Part shown: piece by piece, positions 35,863 to 46,512 of the stretch
Layout of the letters: the number at the start of each line of letters is the position of its first letter
Position numbering within the stretch: position 1 is the stretch's first letter
From: Nocardia exalbida NBRC 100660
Lineage (GTDB): Bacteria > Actinomycetota > Actinomycetes > Mycobacteriales > Mycobacteriaceae
Length of the DNA: 64,000 nucleotides
Assembly (NCBI RefSeq): GCF_000308575.1
Contig: NZ_BAFZ01000008.1
Location: 1-64,000 of the forward strand
Direction: 5' to 3'
The notes under the pieces: generated by a model
What the model was told of the DNA's origin: nothing
Database searches by the model: none
Seen by the model: the letters and a program-made list of their open reading frames with translations, nothing else
Translations under genes and position numbers: made by a program

Positions 35863-37124
35863 GTGAACACCGCGACGAGGAACGCCGCGAACGTGGCCAG
35901 CACGTAACTGCTTCCGATGATCTGCTGCCACCAGGCCCACTCCAGCTCGCGGTCGCGCGAGTGCGGCAGCAGCCAGTGCGGGCCGATCAGGAACAGCACG
36001 GCGCCCGCGGCGACCACGCCGATCACCCGCGGGCTGCGCGTGCCGCGCACCATGAGGTCGGCGGTGAGCACCAGCGCGGGCGCGATCCACACCCAGTGAT
36101 GCGACCAGGACACCGGCGAGACCAGCAGCACCGCCGCGGCGTTCACCAGCAGCGCCGCCGCGGTCGCGCCCGCCTCGATCAGCCTGCGCATCCACACCGC
36201 GGCCAGCGCCACCGCCAGCACCGACAGCGTGATCCACAGCAGAGTGGCCGCCGTGTCATCGATGCCCAACCGGAAGGCCATGCCCTTGATGGACTGGTTA
36301 CCCGCGAAGTAGGGCGGTCCGATCCGGCCGGTGTCGGCGAGGGTGTGGAACCAGTAGTCCACGGAATCATCGGGAAACAGCAGGAATCCGAGACCGACCG
36401 CCGCGATCGCGGACACCACCAGCGTGCCGGCGGCCTTCCAGTCCTTGCGCAGCACGAAGTACAGCAGGTATCCGGCCGGTATCAGTTTCACCGACACCGC
36501 GATGCCGATCAGCATGCCGCGCGGCCAGAACGGCTTGCGCGCCAGGCAGTCCAGGGTGATCGCGGCCATCAGCACCAGGTTGATCTGGCCGAAGCCGAAG
36601 GTCTGGCGGACCGGTTCGAAGAACTGCGCCACCGCGACCGCGCCGACGACCAGGGTGAGCACGGCCGGACGGGACAGGCCGGGACGCAACCGAGCCAGCA
36701 CCAGCCACAGCGAGATGGCCAGGGCGGCTACGGAGGTGACGACCACCACCACCTCGGCGATCACCAGCGGCAGCAGCGCCAGCGGAGCGAAGAACAACGC
36801 GGCCAAGGGCGGATAGGTGAACGGCAGCCCGATCCCCTCGACCGGTGGCATCGGGCCGTACAGATCGCCGCCGTCCAACCAGACCCGGGCGCCGTTGCGA
36901 TAGACCTGCAGGTCGATGTAACCGTGCCACCAGTGCGCCAGCAGCGAGACGAGCACCGACACCGCGAACAACGCGGCAGCAGCAATCAGCCAGCGCACTT
37001 GCGGTGTCCCGGGGTTCGGCGACGCGTCACCGGGCGCGGCTCCCGAATCCCCGCTCCGGGCCGACGCGGCGTCCGAGGCGATCGATCGCTCACCCGGATT
37101 CGCGACCCCCGATCCTTCGTTCAC
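35811..37124 (-). CDS. GT87 family alpha-mannosyltransferase (DUF2029)
   Basis: A 437-aa integral membrane glycosyltransferase of the GT-C type. About nine to eleven membrane helices follow a disordered 40-residue N-terminus. The first extracytoplasmic loop ([22 protein letters not shown]) holds the conserved acidic residue of PimE/Rv2181-like enzymes, which add alpha-1,2-mannose from polyprenyl phosphate to envelope lipoglycans. The GTG start has TAGTCT 6 bp upstream. The 3' end overlaps pepC by 52 bp tail to tail. Confidence 0.87.
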   Translation of the reverse strand: MNEGSGVANPGERSIASDAASARSGDSGAAPGDASPNPGTPQVRWLIAAAALFAVSVLVSLLAHWWHGYIDLQVYRNGARVWLDGGDLYGPMPPVEGIGLPFTYPPLAALFFAPLALLPLVIAEVVVVVTSVAALAISLWLVLARLRPGLSRPAVLTLVVGAVAVAQFFEPVRQTFGFGQINLVLMAAITLDCLARKPFWPRGMLIGIAVSVKLIPAGYLLYFVLRKDWKAAGTLVVSAIAAVGLGFLLFPDDSVDYWFHTLADTGRIGPPYFAGNQSIKGMAFRLGIDDTAATLLWITLSVLAVALAAVWMRRLIEAGATAAALLVNAAAVLLVSPVSWSHHWVWIAPALVLTADLMVRGTRSPRVIGVVAAGAVLFLIGPHWLLPHSRDRELEWAWWQQIIGSSYVLATFAAFLVAVFTYRPMASGVRKAASAAA

Positions 37125-37252
37125 CGGCTCAGACTAGCCGGTGCGTATGGCCGGTACCCACTGCCTCTAGACTTACACCCAGGCATCTCGCCGCCCCCCA
37201 GTGACAACGCTCGTCGCTTCACAATGCCCGGCCGAAAGGACCCTGGTACTCC

Positions 37253-39547
37253 GTGACTCCGCAGGTCGACACCGTCAGCGCAGCCGCAGCAAACCCCGAC
37301 GTGCCGCAACCCTACAAAGAACTCGGGCTCAAAGACGACGAGTACGCCCGGATCAAGGAGATCCTCGGCCGCAGGCCGACGGACGCCGAACTGGCGATGT
37401 ACTCGGTGATGTGGAGCGAACACTGCTCCTACAAGTCCTCGAAGGTGCATCTGCGCTACTTCGGCCAGACCACCACCGACGAGATGCGCGAGTCCATGCT
37501 CGCGGGCATCGGTGAGAACGCGGGCGTCGTCGACGTCGGCGACGGCTGGGCGGTCACCTTCAAGGTGGAAAGTCACAACCACCCGTCCTACGTCGAGCCG
37601 TACCAGGGTGCGGCCACCGGCGTCGGCGGCATCGTGCGCGACATCATGGCGATGGGCGCGCGCCCGATCGCGGTGATGGACCAACTGCGCTTCGGCGCCG
37701 CGGACGCGGCCGACACCCGCCGCGTGGTGGACGGCGTGGTGCGCGGTGTCGGCGGGTACGGCAACTCGCTCGGCCTGCCGAACGTCGGCGGCGAGACCGT
37801 GTTCGATGCCTCCTACCAGGGCAACCCGCTGGTGAACGCGCTGTGCGCCGGCGTGATGCGGGTCGAGGACCTGCACCTGGCCTTCGCTTCCGGCGCGGGC
37901 AACAAGATCGTGCTGTTCGGCGCGCGCACCGGCCTGGACGGCATCGGCGGCGTCTCGGTGCTGGCCTCGGACACCTTCTCCGGTGACGAGTCCGGCTCCG
38001 GCCGCAAGAAGCTGCCCTCGGTGCAGGTCGGCGACCCGTTCACCGAGAAGGTGCTCATCGAGTGCTGTCTCGAGCTGTACGCGGCGAAGCTGGTGGTCGG
38101 CATCCAGGACCTCGGCGGCGCCGGATTGTCCTGCGCCACTTCCGAGCTCGCGGCGGCCGGTGACGGCGGCATGCACATCGAGCTGGACAAGGTGCCGCTG
38201 CGCGCGACCGGCATGACGCCCGCCGAGGTGCTCTCCAGCGAGTCGCAGGAGCGCATGTGCGCGGTCGTCACCCCGGAGAACGTGGACGCGTTCATGGCCG
38301 TGTGCCGCAAGTGGGACGTGCTGGCCACGGTGATCGGCGAGGTCACCGAGGGTGACCGGCTGGTGGTCACCTGGCACGGCGACACCGTGGTGGACGTGCC
38401 GCCGCGCACCGTCGCGCACGAGGGCCCGGTCTACGAGCGCCCGCTCGCGCGGCCCGACGAGCAGGACGCGCTGATCGCCGACACCCCGGACCGGCTCGCC
38501 CGGCCGGAGACCGCCGACGAATTGCGCGCCACGCTGCTGCGGATGATCTCCAGCCCGCAGCTGTGCAGCCGCAAGTGGATCACCGAGCAATACGACCGCT
38601 ACGTGCGCGGCAACACCGTGCTCGCCGACCAGGCCGACGCGGGCGTCATCCGGATCGACGAGCAGACCGGCCGCGGTATCGCGCTGGCCACCGACGCCTC
38701 CGGCCGCTACACCAAGCTGGACCCCTACGCCGGTGCGCAGCTGGCGCTGGCCGAGGCCTACCGCAACGTGGCCACCACCGGCGCGACGCCGAAGGCCGTC
38801 ACCAACTGCCTGAACTTCGGTTCGCCGGAGGACCCCGGCGTGATGTGGCAGTTCCAGCAGGCCGTGCGCGGCTTGGCGGACGGCTGCGTGGCGCTCGGCA
38901 TCCCGGTCACCGGCGGCAACGTCAGCTTCTACAACCAGACCGGCCAGACCGCGATCCTGCCGACCCCGGTGGTCGGCGTGCTCGGCGTGATCGACGACGT
39001 GCACCGCCGCATCCCGACCGGCCTCGGGCTGGAGCCGGGCGAGACGCTGATCCTGCTCGGCGAGACCCGCGACGAGTTCGGCGGGTCGATCTGGTCCCAG
39101 GTGGAGCACGATCATCTGGGCGGCGTGCCACCGAAGGTCGACTTCGCTCGCGAGCAGCTGCTCGCGGAGGTGCTGACCGCCGGTTCGCGCGACGGCATGA
39201 TCAGCGCCGCGCACGACCTCTCCGAGGGCGGTCTCGCCCAGGCCGTCGTCGAAGCCGTGCTCGCCGGTGAAACCGGTTGCCGCATCCTGCTTCCCGAGGG
39301 CGAGGATCCGTTCGTCACGCTGTTCTCCGAGTCGGCGGGGCGCGTGCTGGTCGCCGTGCCGCGCTCGGAGGAGACCAGGTTCACCCGGATGTGCACCGCG
39401 CGCGAACTGCCGTGGGTGCGTATCGGTGTGGTCGATCAGGGCTCGGATTCGCTCGAGGTGCAGGGCCGATTCTCGATCCCCATGGACGAGTTGCGGACCG
39501 CGCACGAGGGCACGCTGCCGAAGCTGTTCGGCGCCGGCACCGTCTGA
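37253..39547 (+). CDS. purL: Phosphoribosylformylglycinamidine synthase subunit PurL
   Basis: A 764-aa synthetase subunit of FGAM synthase, which converts FGAR to FGAM with ATP and ammonia from PurQ. Key motifs: [10 protein letters not shown] near the N-terminus, [25 protein letters not shown], two AIRS-like halves and the C-terminal [11 protein letters not shown]. The start is GTG after AAAGGA. TAGACT at about 37168 may be the -10 of its promoter, with a short leader. A strong terminator follows the stop. Confidence 0.97.
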   Translation: MTPQVDTVSAAAANPDVPQPYKELGLKDDEYARIKEILGRRPTDAELAMYSVMWSEHCSYKSSKVHLRYFGQTTTDEMRESMLAGIGENAGVVDVGDGWAVTFKVESHNHPSYVEPYQGAATGVGGIVRDIMAMGARPIAVMDQLRFGAADAADTRRVVDGVVRGVGGYGNSLGLPNVGGETVFDASYQGNPLVNALCAGVMRVEDLHLAFASGAGNKIVLFGARTGLDGIGGVSVLASDTFSGDESGSGRKKLPSVQVGDPFTEKVLIECCLELYAAKLVVGIQDLGGAGLSCATSELAAAGDGGMHIELDKVPLRATGMTPAEVLSSESQERMCAVVTPENVDAFMAVCRKWDVLATVIGEVTEGDRLVVTWHGDTVVDVPPRTVAHEGPVYERPLARPDEQDALIADTPDRLARPETADELRATLLRMISSPQLCSRKWITEQYDRYVRGNTVLADQADAGVIRIDEQTGRGIALATDASGRYTKLDPYAGAQLALAEAYRNVATTGATPKAVTNCLNFGSPEDPGVMWQFQQAVRGLADGCVALGIPVTGGNVSFYNQTGQTAILPTPVVGVLGVIDDVHRRIPTGLGLEPGETLILLGETRDEFGGSIWSQVEHDHLGGVPPKVDFAREQLLAEVLTAGSRDGMISAAHDLSEGGLAQAVVEAVLAGETGCRILLPEGEDPFVTLFSESAGRVLVAVPRSEETRFTRMCTARELPWVRIGVVDQGSDSLEVQGRFSIPMDELRTAHEGTLPKLFGAGTV

Positions 39548-39556
39548 CGAAACGCC

Positions 39557-39601
39557 CACCTGGGCGGGCCTGAACCCCTCGTTACCGGGCCCGCCCAGGT
39601 G
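39557..39601. terminator. Strong bidirectional terminator after purL
   Basis: CACCTGGGCGGGCC (39557-39570) and GGCCCGCCCAGGTG (39588-39601) form a perfect 14-bp stem with a 17-nt loop. It lies 9 bp after the purL stop and 7 bp before the convergent YiaA/B-type gene. Confidence 0.82.
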
Positions 39602-39608
39602 CGCGTAC

Positions 39609-39899
39609 TCAGGCGACGGAATTGAACGGATCGTGCTCGGAGAGCAGCTTCTCCATCCGCGCCTGATCGATGCGACCGTTTATGGTCGCCGCCTCGTGCT
39701 GGTCGCGGACCACCTTCGCCAGCGTGAAAGTGCTCGTGACCAGGAAGAGCATCGACATCCCCAGGAATCCGCGCTGCCAGACATCCAGTGGCAGCGCGTA
39801 GATGCCGATGCCGATGCCGACGAAGCTGATGCCGAAGGCGAGCGAGGCCTGCGCGACGTATGCGGCGCTGGCTTTCGTCCGCGTGGTCGTAGTGCTCAT
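39609..39899 (-). CDS. YiaA/YiaB family membrane protein
   Basis: A 96-aa protein with two membrane helices, about 15-36 and 43-63 (SLAFGISFVGIGIGIYAL, GFLGMSMLFLVTSTFTLAKVV), the YiaA/B two-helix domain, and a charged C-terminal tail (REHDPFNS-like ending SEHDPFNSVA). Function unknown. The ATG at 39899 is the natural start. A long frame extension upstream is antisense to the next gene and was rejected. It converges on purL across a shared terminator. Confidence 0.85.
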   Translation of the reverse strand: MSTTTTRTKASAAYVAQASLAFGISFVGIGIGIYALPLDVWQRGFLGMSMLFLVTSTFTLAKVVRDQHEAATINGRIDQARMEKLLSEHDPFNSVA

Positions 39900-40052
39900 G
39901 GATAAGAGTTTCCGGACGGCGCGGCACGAGCACCCCTGTACAACTACTCGAGCGGAATGGGTAGTTGCCATTCGGTGTGAGCCGCGCCCGGTGCGCCCGC
40001 GTCGCGGTGGGTGACGCGCCGGGCCGTCGGCGCCGACCGCCATACTGATCGA

Positions 40053-41786
40053 ATGCTGGAGAGCGCCGGGACCATGCGAAAGCTGCGCACGCGCGCGGTC
40101 GCGATGACCCGGCACGCCGAGGACGTCATCGATCTCAACTACGTCGGCCTGGTCGTGGCCACGGTGTTCTTCGCGCTGTCGGTGACGCCTTCGCTGCTGC
40201 CGCGCGACTGGCTGTTCCAGGGGTTGATCAGCGGAATCAACGCCGCCATCGGCTACGGCGCCGGCTGTTTGCTGGAGTGGCTGTTCCGGCTGTGGGTACG
40301 GCCACGGTTGAAGATCTCGCCGCCGCCGACGTGGGCGCGTTACGCGATCAAGTCCGCCGTACTGCTCACCGCCGCGTTGAGCGCCGCGCTGATGCTGATC
40401 CAGTCGGCGCGGTGGCAGCGTGAGATCACGGCGTTGATGGGCATGGAAGGCACCACCACGCCCGCCTACCTGCGCACCGGTCTGCTCAGCCTGGCGGTCG
40501 GCGTCGCGGCCGTCTCGGCCTATCGGACGCTGCGGGAGATCATCCTGTTCCTGGCCCGCCTGCTCAATCGGTGGGTGCGGATCCCGCGCGAACTCGCGCC
40601 CGCCGCCGGGTTCCTGGTGCTGGTGGTGCTGGCGGTGACGATCTTCAACGGTGTGGCCACCCAGGCGTTCTTCGCGGTGGCCAACTCGGCCTTCAGCGTG
40701 CAGAACGACCACACCTCGGTGAACGCGGTGCAGCCGCAGCAGCCGGAACGCTCCGGCAGCCCGACCTCGCTGGCGAAGTGGGAGACCCTCGGCTTCGAAG
40801 GGCGCTGGTTCGTCTCGCACGGCCCCACGGCGAGCCGCATCACCTCGGTCACCGGCCGTCCGGCCAAGGAACCCATCCGGGCCTACGTCGGCTTGGAGTC
40901 GGGCGAAGGCGACGAGGAACCGGCCGAGCTGGCGGTGGCGGAATTGGAGCGAACCGGAGCGTTCGACCGGAAGGCACTCGTCGTGGTCACCACCACCGGG
41001 ACCGGGTGGGTGAACTCGCTGGCCGCCGGGGCGATCGAGTACATGTACGACGGTGACACCGCGATGGTCGCCACGCAGTACTCGTACCTGCCCAGCGTCC
41101 TGTCGTTCCTGGCCGACCGCAACAAGGCCGCCGCGGCGGGCAGGGACTTGTTCGACGCGGTGTACCAGCACTGGTCCGCGCGGCCGCCGCAGGTTCGCCC
41201 CAAGCTGCTGGTGTACGGGGAGAGCCTGGGTTCGCAGGGTTCCGAGGCGGCGTTCGACGGTCTGGCCGATCTGCGGGCCAAGGTCGACGGCGCACTCTGG
41301 GTCGGGCCGCCCAATTCCAACCGGCTGTGGCAGCAGTTCGTCGCCCGCCGCGATCCGGGGTCCCGGGAGGTCCAGCCGCTGTACGCGGACGGGTTGGTGG
41401 TCCGGTTCGCCAGCGACAGCGCCGACCTGGCGCGGCCCTCGACGGAGTGGCGGCCGCCGCGCATCGCGTATCTACAGCACGCGTCCGACCCGATCGTCTG
41501 GTGGTCGCCGGACCTGATCTTCTCGCGCCCGGATTGGCTGTCCGAGCCGCGCGGCTCGGACGTCTCCTCCCAGATGCGCTGGTGGCCGTTCGTCACCTTC
41601 TGGCAGGTGGCCGCCGACCTCACCAACGCTCAGGGCGTCACCGACGGGCACGGACACCGCTATGGCAGCCTGGTGCTGGACGGCTGGGCGGCCATCGCCG
41701 CGCCGCCGGACTGGACCGCGGAGCGTTCCGAACGGATCCGGGCCGAAGTCGAGGCCGCCGAGGATTACGAGCGGACGACCAAGTGA
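40053..41786 (+). CDS. Membrane alpha/beta hydrolase (Abhydrolase_9/DUF2319 type)
   Basis: A 577-aa protein with four or five membrane helices in residues about 30-215 and an extracytoplasmic alpha/beta hydrolase domain at about 260-560. The nucleophile is probably the Ser in YGESLGSQG, with a His in LQHASDPIVWW or GVTDGHGHRYGS completing the site. The family is widespread in actinobacteria and has no settled substrate; a lipid or wall role is inferred. CATACT lies 6 bp before the ATG at 40053; an ATG at 40074 is an alternative. The stop overlaps the GTG of the next gene. Confidence 0.85.
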   Translation: MLESAGTMRKLRTRAVAMTRHAEDVIDLNYVGLVVATVFFALSVTPSLLPRDWLFQGLISGINAAIGYGAGCLLEWLFRLWVRPRLKISPPPTWARYAIKSAVLLTAALSAALMLIQSARWQREITALMGMEGTTTPAYLRTGLLSLAVGVAAVSAYRTLREIILFLARLLNRWVRIPRELAPAAGFLVLVVLAVTIFNGVATQAFFAVANSAFSVQNDHTSVNAVQPQQPERSGSPTSLAKWETLGFEGRWFVSHGPTASRITSVTGRPAKEPIRAYVGLESGEGDEEPAELAVAELERTGAFDRKALVVVTTTGTGWVNSLAAGAIEYMYDGDTAMVATQYSYLPSVLSFLADRNKAAAAGRDLFDAVYQHWSARPPQVRPKLLVYGESLGSQGSEAAFDGLADLRAKVDGALWVGPPNSNRLWQQFVARRDPGSREVQPLYADGLVVRFASDSADLARPSTEWRPPRIAYLQHASDPIVWWSPDLIFSRPDWLSEPRGSDVSSQMRWWPFVTFWQVAADLTNAQGVTDGHGHRYGSLVLDGWAAIAAPPDWTAERSERIRAEVEAAEDYERTTK

Positions 41787-42439
41787 GACGGAGGCGGCCC
41801 GCGAGAATCATTGCGGCCGTGGCATTTCCGTTGATCTGGAGCAACGTGGTCCTGCCCCGCCTCGGTCTCGGCATACGCGGGCGAACCGCGGCAAACGCCG
41901 GGTTCGCCACCGCGTACGCGCTCGCGTCGCGCGCCGAGCCGGGCCGTGGGTCGTGGCGTGGTGCGCGCTGCGGGCTGCTCGCCGCCTCGGGCGTCGTGGC
42001 CGGTTACGTCGCGGCCCTTGCCGTTCCATCGCTGCGATGGCGACTGGCCGAACTCGCCGAACGTGGGCCGGACGTGTCGACGGCGGAGTGGGCGGCCGTG
42101 CACATCCCCCTCGGGACCGTCTACAGCGAGGAACTGGTTTTCCGCGGCACGCTGGATCCCCTGCTGGACCACGTCTTCGGCCCGCGCACGGGTGCGTTGC
42201 TCGGCGCGGCGGCTTTCGGGCTCTGGCACATCGCTCCCGCGCGGGCCGTGGGCGACAGCGTCCCCGCCACCGTGGCCGTCACCACGGCGGGCGGCCTCGT
42301 GTTCGGTCGGCTGCGCCGCCGCACCGCGGGCACCGTCGCCCCGGCTCTGTTGCATCTCGCCATGAACGCGGGCGGGGCGATCGCGCCGCGCTTGGCCCGC
42401 CGCATCGAGACTTCTTCGCGCGGATCCCGCCCGGCGTAG
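41783..42439 (+). CDS. CPBP family intramembrane glutamic endopeptidase
   Basis: A 218-aa membrane protein of the CAAX protease/bacteriocin-processing (CPBP) family. EE-xxxR is in SEELVFRGTL, the second motif in LWHIAP and the third in LLHLAMNAGG. The GTG at 41783 overlaps the hydrolase stop (GTGA), so they are co-translated. Members cut substrates within the membrane or act as protective factors. From memory Rv0804 has a matching place after purL. Confidence 0.85.
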   Translation: MRRRRPARIIAAVAFPLIWSNVVLPRLGLGIRGRTAANAGFATAYALASRAEPGRGSWRGARCGLLAASGVVAGYVAALAVPSLRWRLAELAERGPDVSTAEWAAVHIPLGTVYSEELVFRGTLDPLLDHVFGPRTGALLGAAAFGLWHIAPARAVGDSVPATVAVTTAGGLVFGRLRRRTAGTVAPALLHLAMNAGGAIAPRLARRIETSSRGSRPA

Positions 42440-42461
42440 TACGGCTTGGGGACAACTGTGG

Positions 42462-42881
42462 ATGAATTCGGGAAGTAGGGTCGCGAAGGTGGCAGGACGA
42501 GGGACGGTCGACCCGGCGCAAACGAGGGCAGCGGTGGCGGTGGTGAGCGAGTGGTTGCGTGACGAGTCGGTCGCCGCGCCAGCGCGCGCCGAACTCGCGG
42601 CGGCGGTGCGGACCACGGCGCGCTCCCTGGCGGCCTCCGCGCCGGGACATTCGGTGGAGGTGCGGGTGCCGCCGTTCGTCGCGGTGCAGTGCGTCGAGGG
42701 GCCGCGGCACACCAGGGGCACCCCGCCGAACGTCGTCGAGACCGACCCGCGCACCTGGCTGCTGTTGGCCACCGGCCTGCTCGAGTTCGGCGACGCCGTC
42801 GCCTCCGGTGCGGTCACCGCCTCCGGCACCCGCGCGACCGAGATCGCTCATTGGCTCCCGATCGTCCGGGCCACCGCCTGA
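42462..42881 (+). CDS. Sterol carrier protein-like (SCP2 family) protein
   Basis: A 139-aa protein. VEVRVPPFVAVQCVEGPRHTRGTPPNVVETDPRTWLLLATG is the typical C-terminal SCP-like domain of the MDMPI/sterol-carrier group; Rv0807 upstream of purF in M. tuberculosis is similar as I recall. It has no membrane helix. It may bind a hydrophobic ligand. The first ATG is given; a GTG at 42489 would shorten it by nine residues. It follows the CPBP gene by 22 bp on the same strand. Confidence 0.82.
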   Translation: MNSGSRVAKVAGRGTVDPAQTRAAVAVVSEWLRDESVAAPARAELAAAVRTTARSLAASAPGHSVEVRVPPFVAVQCVEGPRHTRGTPPNVVETDPRTWLLLATGLLEFGDAVASGAVTASGTRATEIAHWLPIVRATA

Positions 42882-43062
42882 GGTCCGGCCGCATGCGGCG
42901 CTGATGGAACGTCAGGGTGTGCTCGTCAACCCTTGCGCCGAGGCGTGTTTCGCTGCCGTGCCGTGACCGCCGACGAGGTCGGCTCGGCGGTGCCATCCGC
43001 CGGGATCTCCTCGGCGCATGGCAGACCTCCGCGCCGGTGACCGGTAATCCCGCGCGTACGTG

Positions 43063-44400
43063 TCACGCCTGGACGATGTTGCGGCGCTCCAGCCCCTTAT
43101 GGTCGTAGAAGCGGGTGACCGCCGCGCCCAACGCCAACCCGATCGCCAGCCCCAGGACGGCCATCCACACCCCGCGCGTGAGTCCCGCCTCGAAATTCGC
43201 GTCGAAGTACAGGATCGACCGCACCCCGAGGAACACCTGGTGCATGGGCTCGAAGGAAGCGAGCGAGCCGAAGTATCGCGGCGTCGCCTCGATCGGCACG
43301 GTGCCGCCGGAGGACGGCAAACCGAGGATGACGAACAGGATCAGGTTCACCAGCAGGCCCGCCGAGCCGATCGCCGCCAGCATGGACAGCCCGGTGACGC
43401 CCACGGCGGTGAGGGCCAGCACGCTGTAGAGATACAGGGCGAGCGGATTGCCGATCGGCATGTCCAGCAGCTTGCCCACGACCAGGAACACCGCCGAGAC
43501 GATGCTCGCCGCCAGCACGAACACGCCCCACTTGATCAGCAGCGTCCTGAATCGCGAGATCGGCGTGGACGGGTAGTGCACGTACCAGGGTCCGTACTCG
43601 GTGGGCACGAAGCCGAGTTGCGCGTCGATCATGGTGTGGATCACCATCGCGCCGACCACGCCCGCCAGCAGCAGCAACAGGGCGTAGAAGAACGCGGTCA
43701 GTCCCTGCCCGCTACCGTGCGGCAGCGGGTGGTACTGCTGCGTGACCACCTCGATCGGCGACGCCAGTGCGACCTTGGTCGCCCCGGTCAGCTCGGGCGC
43801 GGGCGGACCGCCGGGCGGCGGGGCGAGCTGCGCGGTGACCTGATCGAGCAGCTGCTTGCCGACCTGCTTGTTCACCTCGGTGAGCGCCTCGTCGCCGACC
43901 CGGAGCACGATCTGGGTGCCGAACGCGCCGGTGCGCGGATTCGTCTGCAACGTGATGGTCGGCCGCTGGATGTCGCCCGGTATGACACTGCCCACACCCA
44001 GATTCCCGAGCCGCTTGCTGAAATCGCTCGGGATGATGATCGCGCCGTAGACCTGTCCGGACTGCATCTGCCGCTCGGACTCGTTGATGCTGATCACCCG
44101 CAGGTCTACCTTGTCCGACGGCACCCCATCGGACAGCGCCTGGGTGATCTGGTCGCCGAAATTCACCTTCCGCGCGGTGCTCCCGTTGCCGATGGTGTCG
44201 CCGACGTCCTGGTTGACCAGGGCGATCGGGAAATCGTGCAGGTTCTTCTCCGGATCGACGACGTAGTCGAGGTACATGATGCCCAGCAGTGCGGTGAGCA
44301 GGCTCAGCACCGCGAGGGGGAAGAGCACCATCCGAGGCCATGGCCTGCGCGCGGGGGCCGCACCCGACTCCGTCGTGCTCGCGTCGTCCGTAGTCGTCAC
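43063..44400 (-). CDS. YhgE/Pip-type membrane protein
   Basis: A 445-aa membrane protein of the YhgE/Pip family (ABC-2-like). One N-terminal helix (about 25-45) is followed by a ~200-residue extracytoplasmic domain (YVVDPEKNLHDFPIALVNQDVG, YGAIIIPSDFSKRL) and six C-terminal helices. Relatives include phage-infection protein of Lactococcus and ESX/type VII-linked proteins. The GTG at 44400 was chosen because TACGGT ends 7 bp upstream; an earlier GTG at 44409 is possible. A much longer frame running across purF is antisense and was rejected. It is divergent from purF. Confidence 0.87.
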   Translation of the reverse strand: MTTTDDASTTESGAAPARRPWPRMVLFPLAVLSLLTALLGIMYLDYVVDPEKNLHDFPIALVNQDVGDTIGNGSTARKVNFGDQITQALSDGVPSDKVDLRVISINESERQMQSGQVYGAIIIPSDFSKRLGNLGVGSVIPGDIQRPTITLQTNPRTGAFGTQIVLRVGDEALTEVNKQVGKQLLDQVTAQLAPPPGGPPAPELTGATKVALASPIEVVTQQYHPLPHGSGQGLTAFFYALLLLLAGVVGAMVIHTMIDAQLGFVPTEYGPWYVHYPSTPISRFRTLLIKWGVFVLAASIVSAVFLVVGKLLDMPIGNPLALYLYSVLALTAVGVTGLSMLAAIGSAGLLVNLILFVILGLPSSGGTVPIEATPRYFGSLASFEPMHQVFLGVRSILYFDANFEAGLTRGVWMAVLGLAIGLALGAAVTRFYDHKGLERRNIVQA

Positions 44401-44547
44401 GGTGCGCACCGTAACAGCTGCCCGCGTCGCACCGGCCGTGCTTCGGTCACCCCGGATTGCTGCTCGGATGCGGCGGCGGTGTCGGTGCGCCACCGAGCAC
44501 CCGTAGAATGAAATCTGCCCCCAGCCCGCCCGAACAGGGAGCAAACG

Positions 44548-46140
44548 GTGACCAACGCCGAACTGCCGGTCCAGAGCATTTCCGCCCCCTCCTGTCCCGC
44601 CCCGGACGTCAACGAGAACGAGCCGCGCGAGGAGTGCGGAGTCTTCGGAGTCTGGGCGCCGAGTGAAGAAGTGGCGAAGCTCACGTATTACGGGCTCTAT
44701 GCGCTGCAACACCGCGGACAGGAGGCGGCGGGCATCGCGGTGTCGGACGGCTCGCAGATCCTGGTCTTCAAGGATCTGGGTCTGGTCAGCCAGGTGTTCG
44801 ACGAGCAGACGCTGGCGGCCATGCCGGGTCATATCGCCGTCGGGCACTGCCGCTACTCCACCACGGGCGGGGTGACCTGGGAGAACGCGCAGCCCATCTT
44901 CCGCACCACCGCCGTCGGTTCCGGACTTGCCCTGGGACACAACGGAAATCTGGTCAATACCGCCGAATTGGCCGGTCGCGCACGCGAACTCGGCCTGCTC
45001 GGCGCTTCCGTCCGGGGCGGGCGCCCGCAGCCCGCCGCGGCGACGTCCGACTCCGACGTGGTCACCGCGCTGCTCGCGCACGCCTCGGCCGACTCGAGCA
45101 TCGAGCAGGCCGCGATGGAACTGCTGCCCACCTTGAAGGGCGCGTTCTGCCTGACTTTCATGGACGAGCACACCCTCTACGCCGCGCGCGACCCGCACGG
45201 CGTCCGCCCGCTGTGCCTGGGCAGGCTGGAGCGTGGCTGGGTCGTTGCCAGCGAGACGGCCGCGCTGGACATCGTCGGCGCCGCGTTCGTCCGCGAGATC
45301 GAACCCGGCGAATTGCTGGCGATCGACGCCGAAGGCGTGCGCTCGATGCGCTTCGCCAACCCCGAACCCAAGGGCTGCGTCTTCGAGTACGTGTACCTGG
45401 CCCGGCCGGACAGCACCATCGCGGGCCGGTCGGTGCACGCCACCCGGGTGGAGATCGGCCGGCGCCTCGCGAAGGAACACCCGGTGGACGCCGATCTGGT
45501 GATCCCGGTCCCCGAATCCGGCACGCCGGCCGCCGTCGGCTACGCGCAGGGGTCGGGAGTGCCCTACGGCCAGGGTCTGATGAAGAACGCCTACGTCGGG
45601 CGCACCTTCATCCAGCCCAGTCAGACCATCCGGCAGCTGGGCATCCGGCTCAAGCTCAATCCGCTGCGCGAGGTGATCCGGGGCAAGCGCCTGATCGTCG
45701 TGGACGACTCGATCGTGCGCGGCAACACCCAGCGCGCGCTCATCCGGATGCTGCGCGAGGCGGGCGCGGTGGAGATCCACGTGCGCATCGCTTCGCCGCC
45801 GGTGAAATGGCCGTGCTTCTACGGCATCGACTTCGCCTCGCGGGCGGAACTGATCGCCAACGGCGCGGGGACCGAAGGCGACGTCGCGGACATGGTCGAG
45901 GGCGTGCGCCGGTCGATCGGCGCCGACACCCTCGGCTACATCTCGCTCGACGGCATGGTCGCCGCGACCGAACAGCCGCGCTCGCGGCTGTGCTGCGCGT
46001 GCTTCGACGGCACGTATCCCATTCCGCTGCCCACCGAGGCGGCCATCGGGAAGAACGTGCTCGAGGGCATGCTCACCGGCCAGTCCGAGGCCGCGCTGCT
46101 GAGCGATAACGCGAATGCGAGCGCGCTGAGCCGTCCGTGA
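44548..46140 (+). CDS. purF: Amidophosphoribosyltransferase
   Basis: A 530-aa enzyme for the first committed purine step: PRPP plus glutamine gives phosphoribosylamine. A 29-residue propeptide precedes the catalytic C30 (EECGVFG), which is exposed by cleavage in this class. The PRPP loop is in VVDDSIVRGNTQ. Four Cys near the middle and end (WPCFYGID, LCCACFDG) fit the Fe-S cluster form. Start GTG with CAGGGAG upstream. TAGAAT (44504-44509) is a likely -10, leaving a short leader. It is separated from purM by an ABC transporter operon. Confidence 0.97.
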   Translation: MTNAELPVQSISAPSCPAPDVNENEPREECGVFGVWAPSEEVAKLTYYGLYALQHRGQEAAGIAVSDGSQILVFKDLGLVSQVFDEQTLAAMPGHIAVGHCRYSTTGGVTWENAQPIFRTTAVGSGLALGHNGNLVNTAELAGRARELGLLGASVRGGRPQPAAATSDSDVVTALLAHASADSSIEQAAMELLPTLKGAFCLTFMDEHTLYAARDPHGVRPLCLGRLERGWVVASETAALDIVGAAFVREIEPGELLAIDAEGVRSMRFANPEPKGCVFEYVYLARPDSTIAGRSVHATRVEIGRRLAKEHPVDADLVIPVPESGTPAAVGYAQGSGVPYGQGLMKNAYVGRTFIQPSQTIRQLGIRLKLNPLREVIRGKRLIVVDDSIVRGNTQRALIRMLREAGAVEIHVRIASPPVKWPCFYGIDFASRAELIANGAGTEGDVADMVEGVRRSIGADTLGYISLDGMVAATEQPRSRLCCACFDGTYPIPLPTEAAIGKNVLEGMLTGQSEAALLSDNANASALSRP

Positions 46141-46512
46141 GCGGCCGCTGATCGCCTTGTGATCACCTGCGCCGGTGGGTCGCCCGCTCCGGGCGTGCGC
46201 CGGAATCCCTTTCGCCGCGTCGAGTGATGCGTCCGCCGGTACCGCCATGTCCTGTCGCGCAGCGTCGCGTGGCGTGCTCGAGACATGACGCCCAGTCCGA
46301 CGCCGCCGTCCTGGACATACGACCGGTTCAACCCGCGGTCGTAGGAGCCGCGCATAACGCCTGCTGACGGGCTCGCGGATTTTCTTCGAAAACGTAACGT
46401 GCCGAAAATGCTTCGTAGGTACGGTGCCGATCAGACCGGAAGTTCACCCGCGTCCGCACCGGGCCCGCGATCCACGCCGAGCGCGGTGCGGCGCTCGAGA
46501 AGTGGGGCCGTG
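46141..46512. other. Intergenic stretch between purF and the ABC transporter genes
   Basis: 372 bp without a convincing gene. The last 140 bp are A/T-richer (a TTTTCTTCGAAAAC segment near 46380) and probably hold the transporter promoter. A frame on the minus strand overlapping the purF end has no coding character. Confidence 0.5.

Noticed and set aside
43063..46248. A 1061-codon frame on the minus strand across purF and the YhgE/Pip gene
   Set aside because: Only the part from 44400 down reads as a real membrane protein. The rest is antisense to purF, kept open by high GC.
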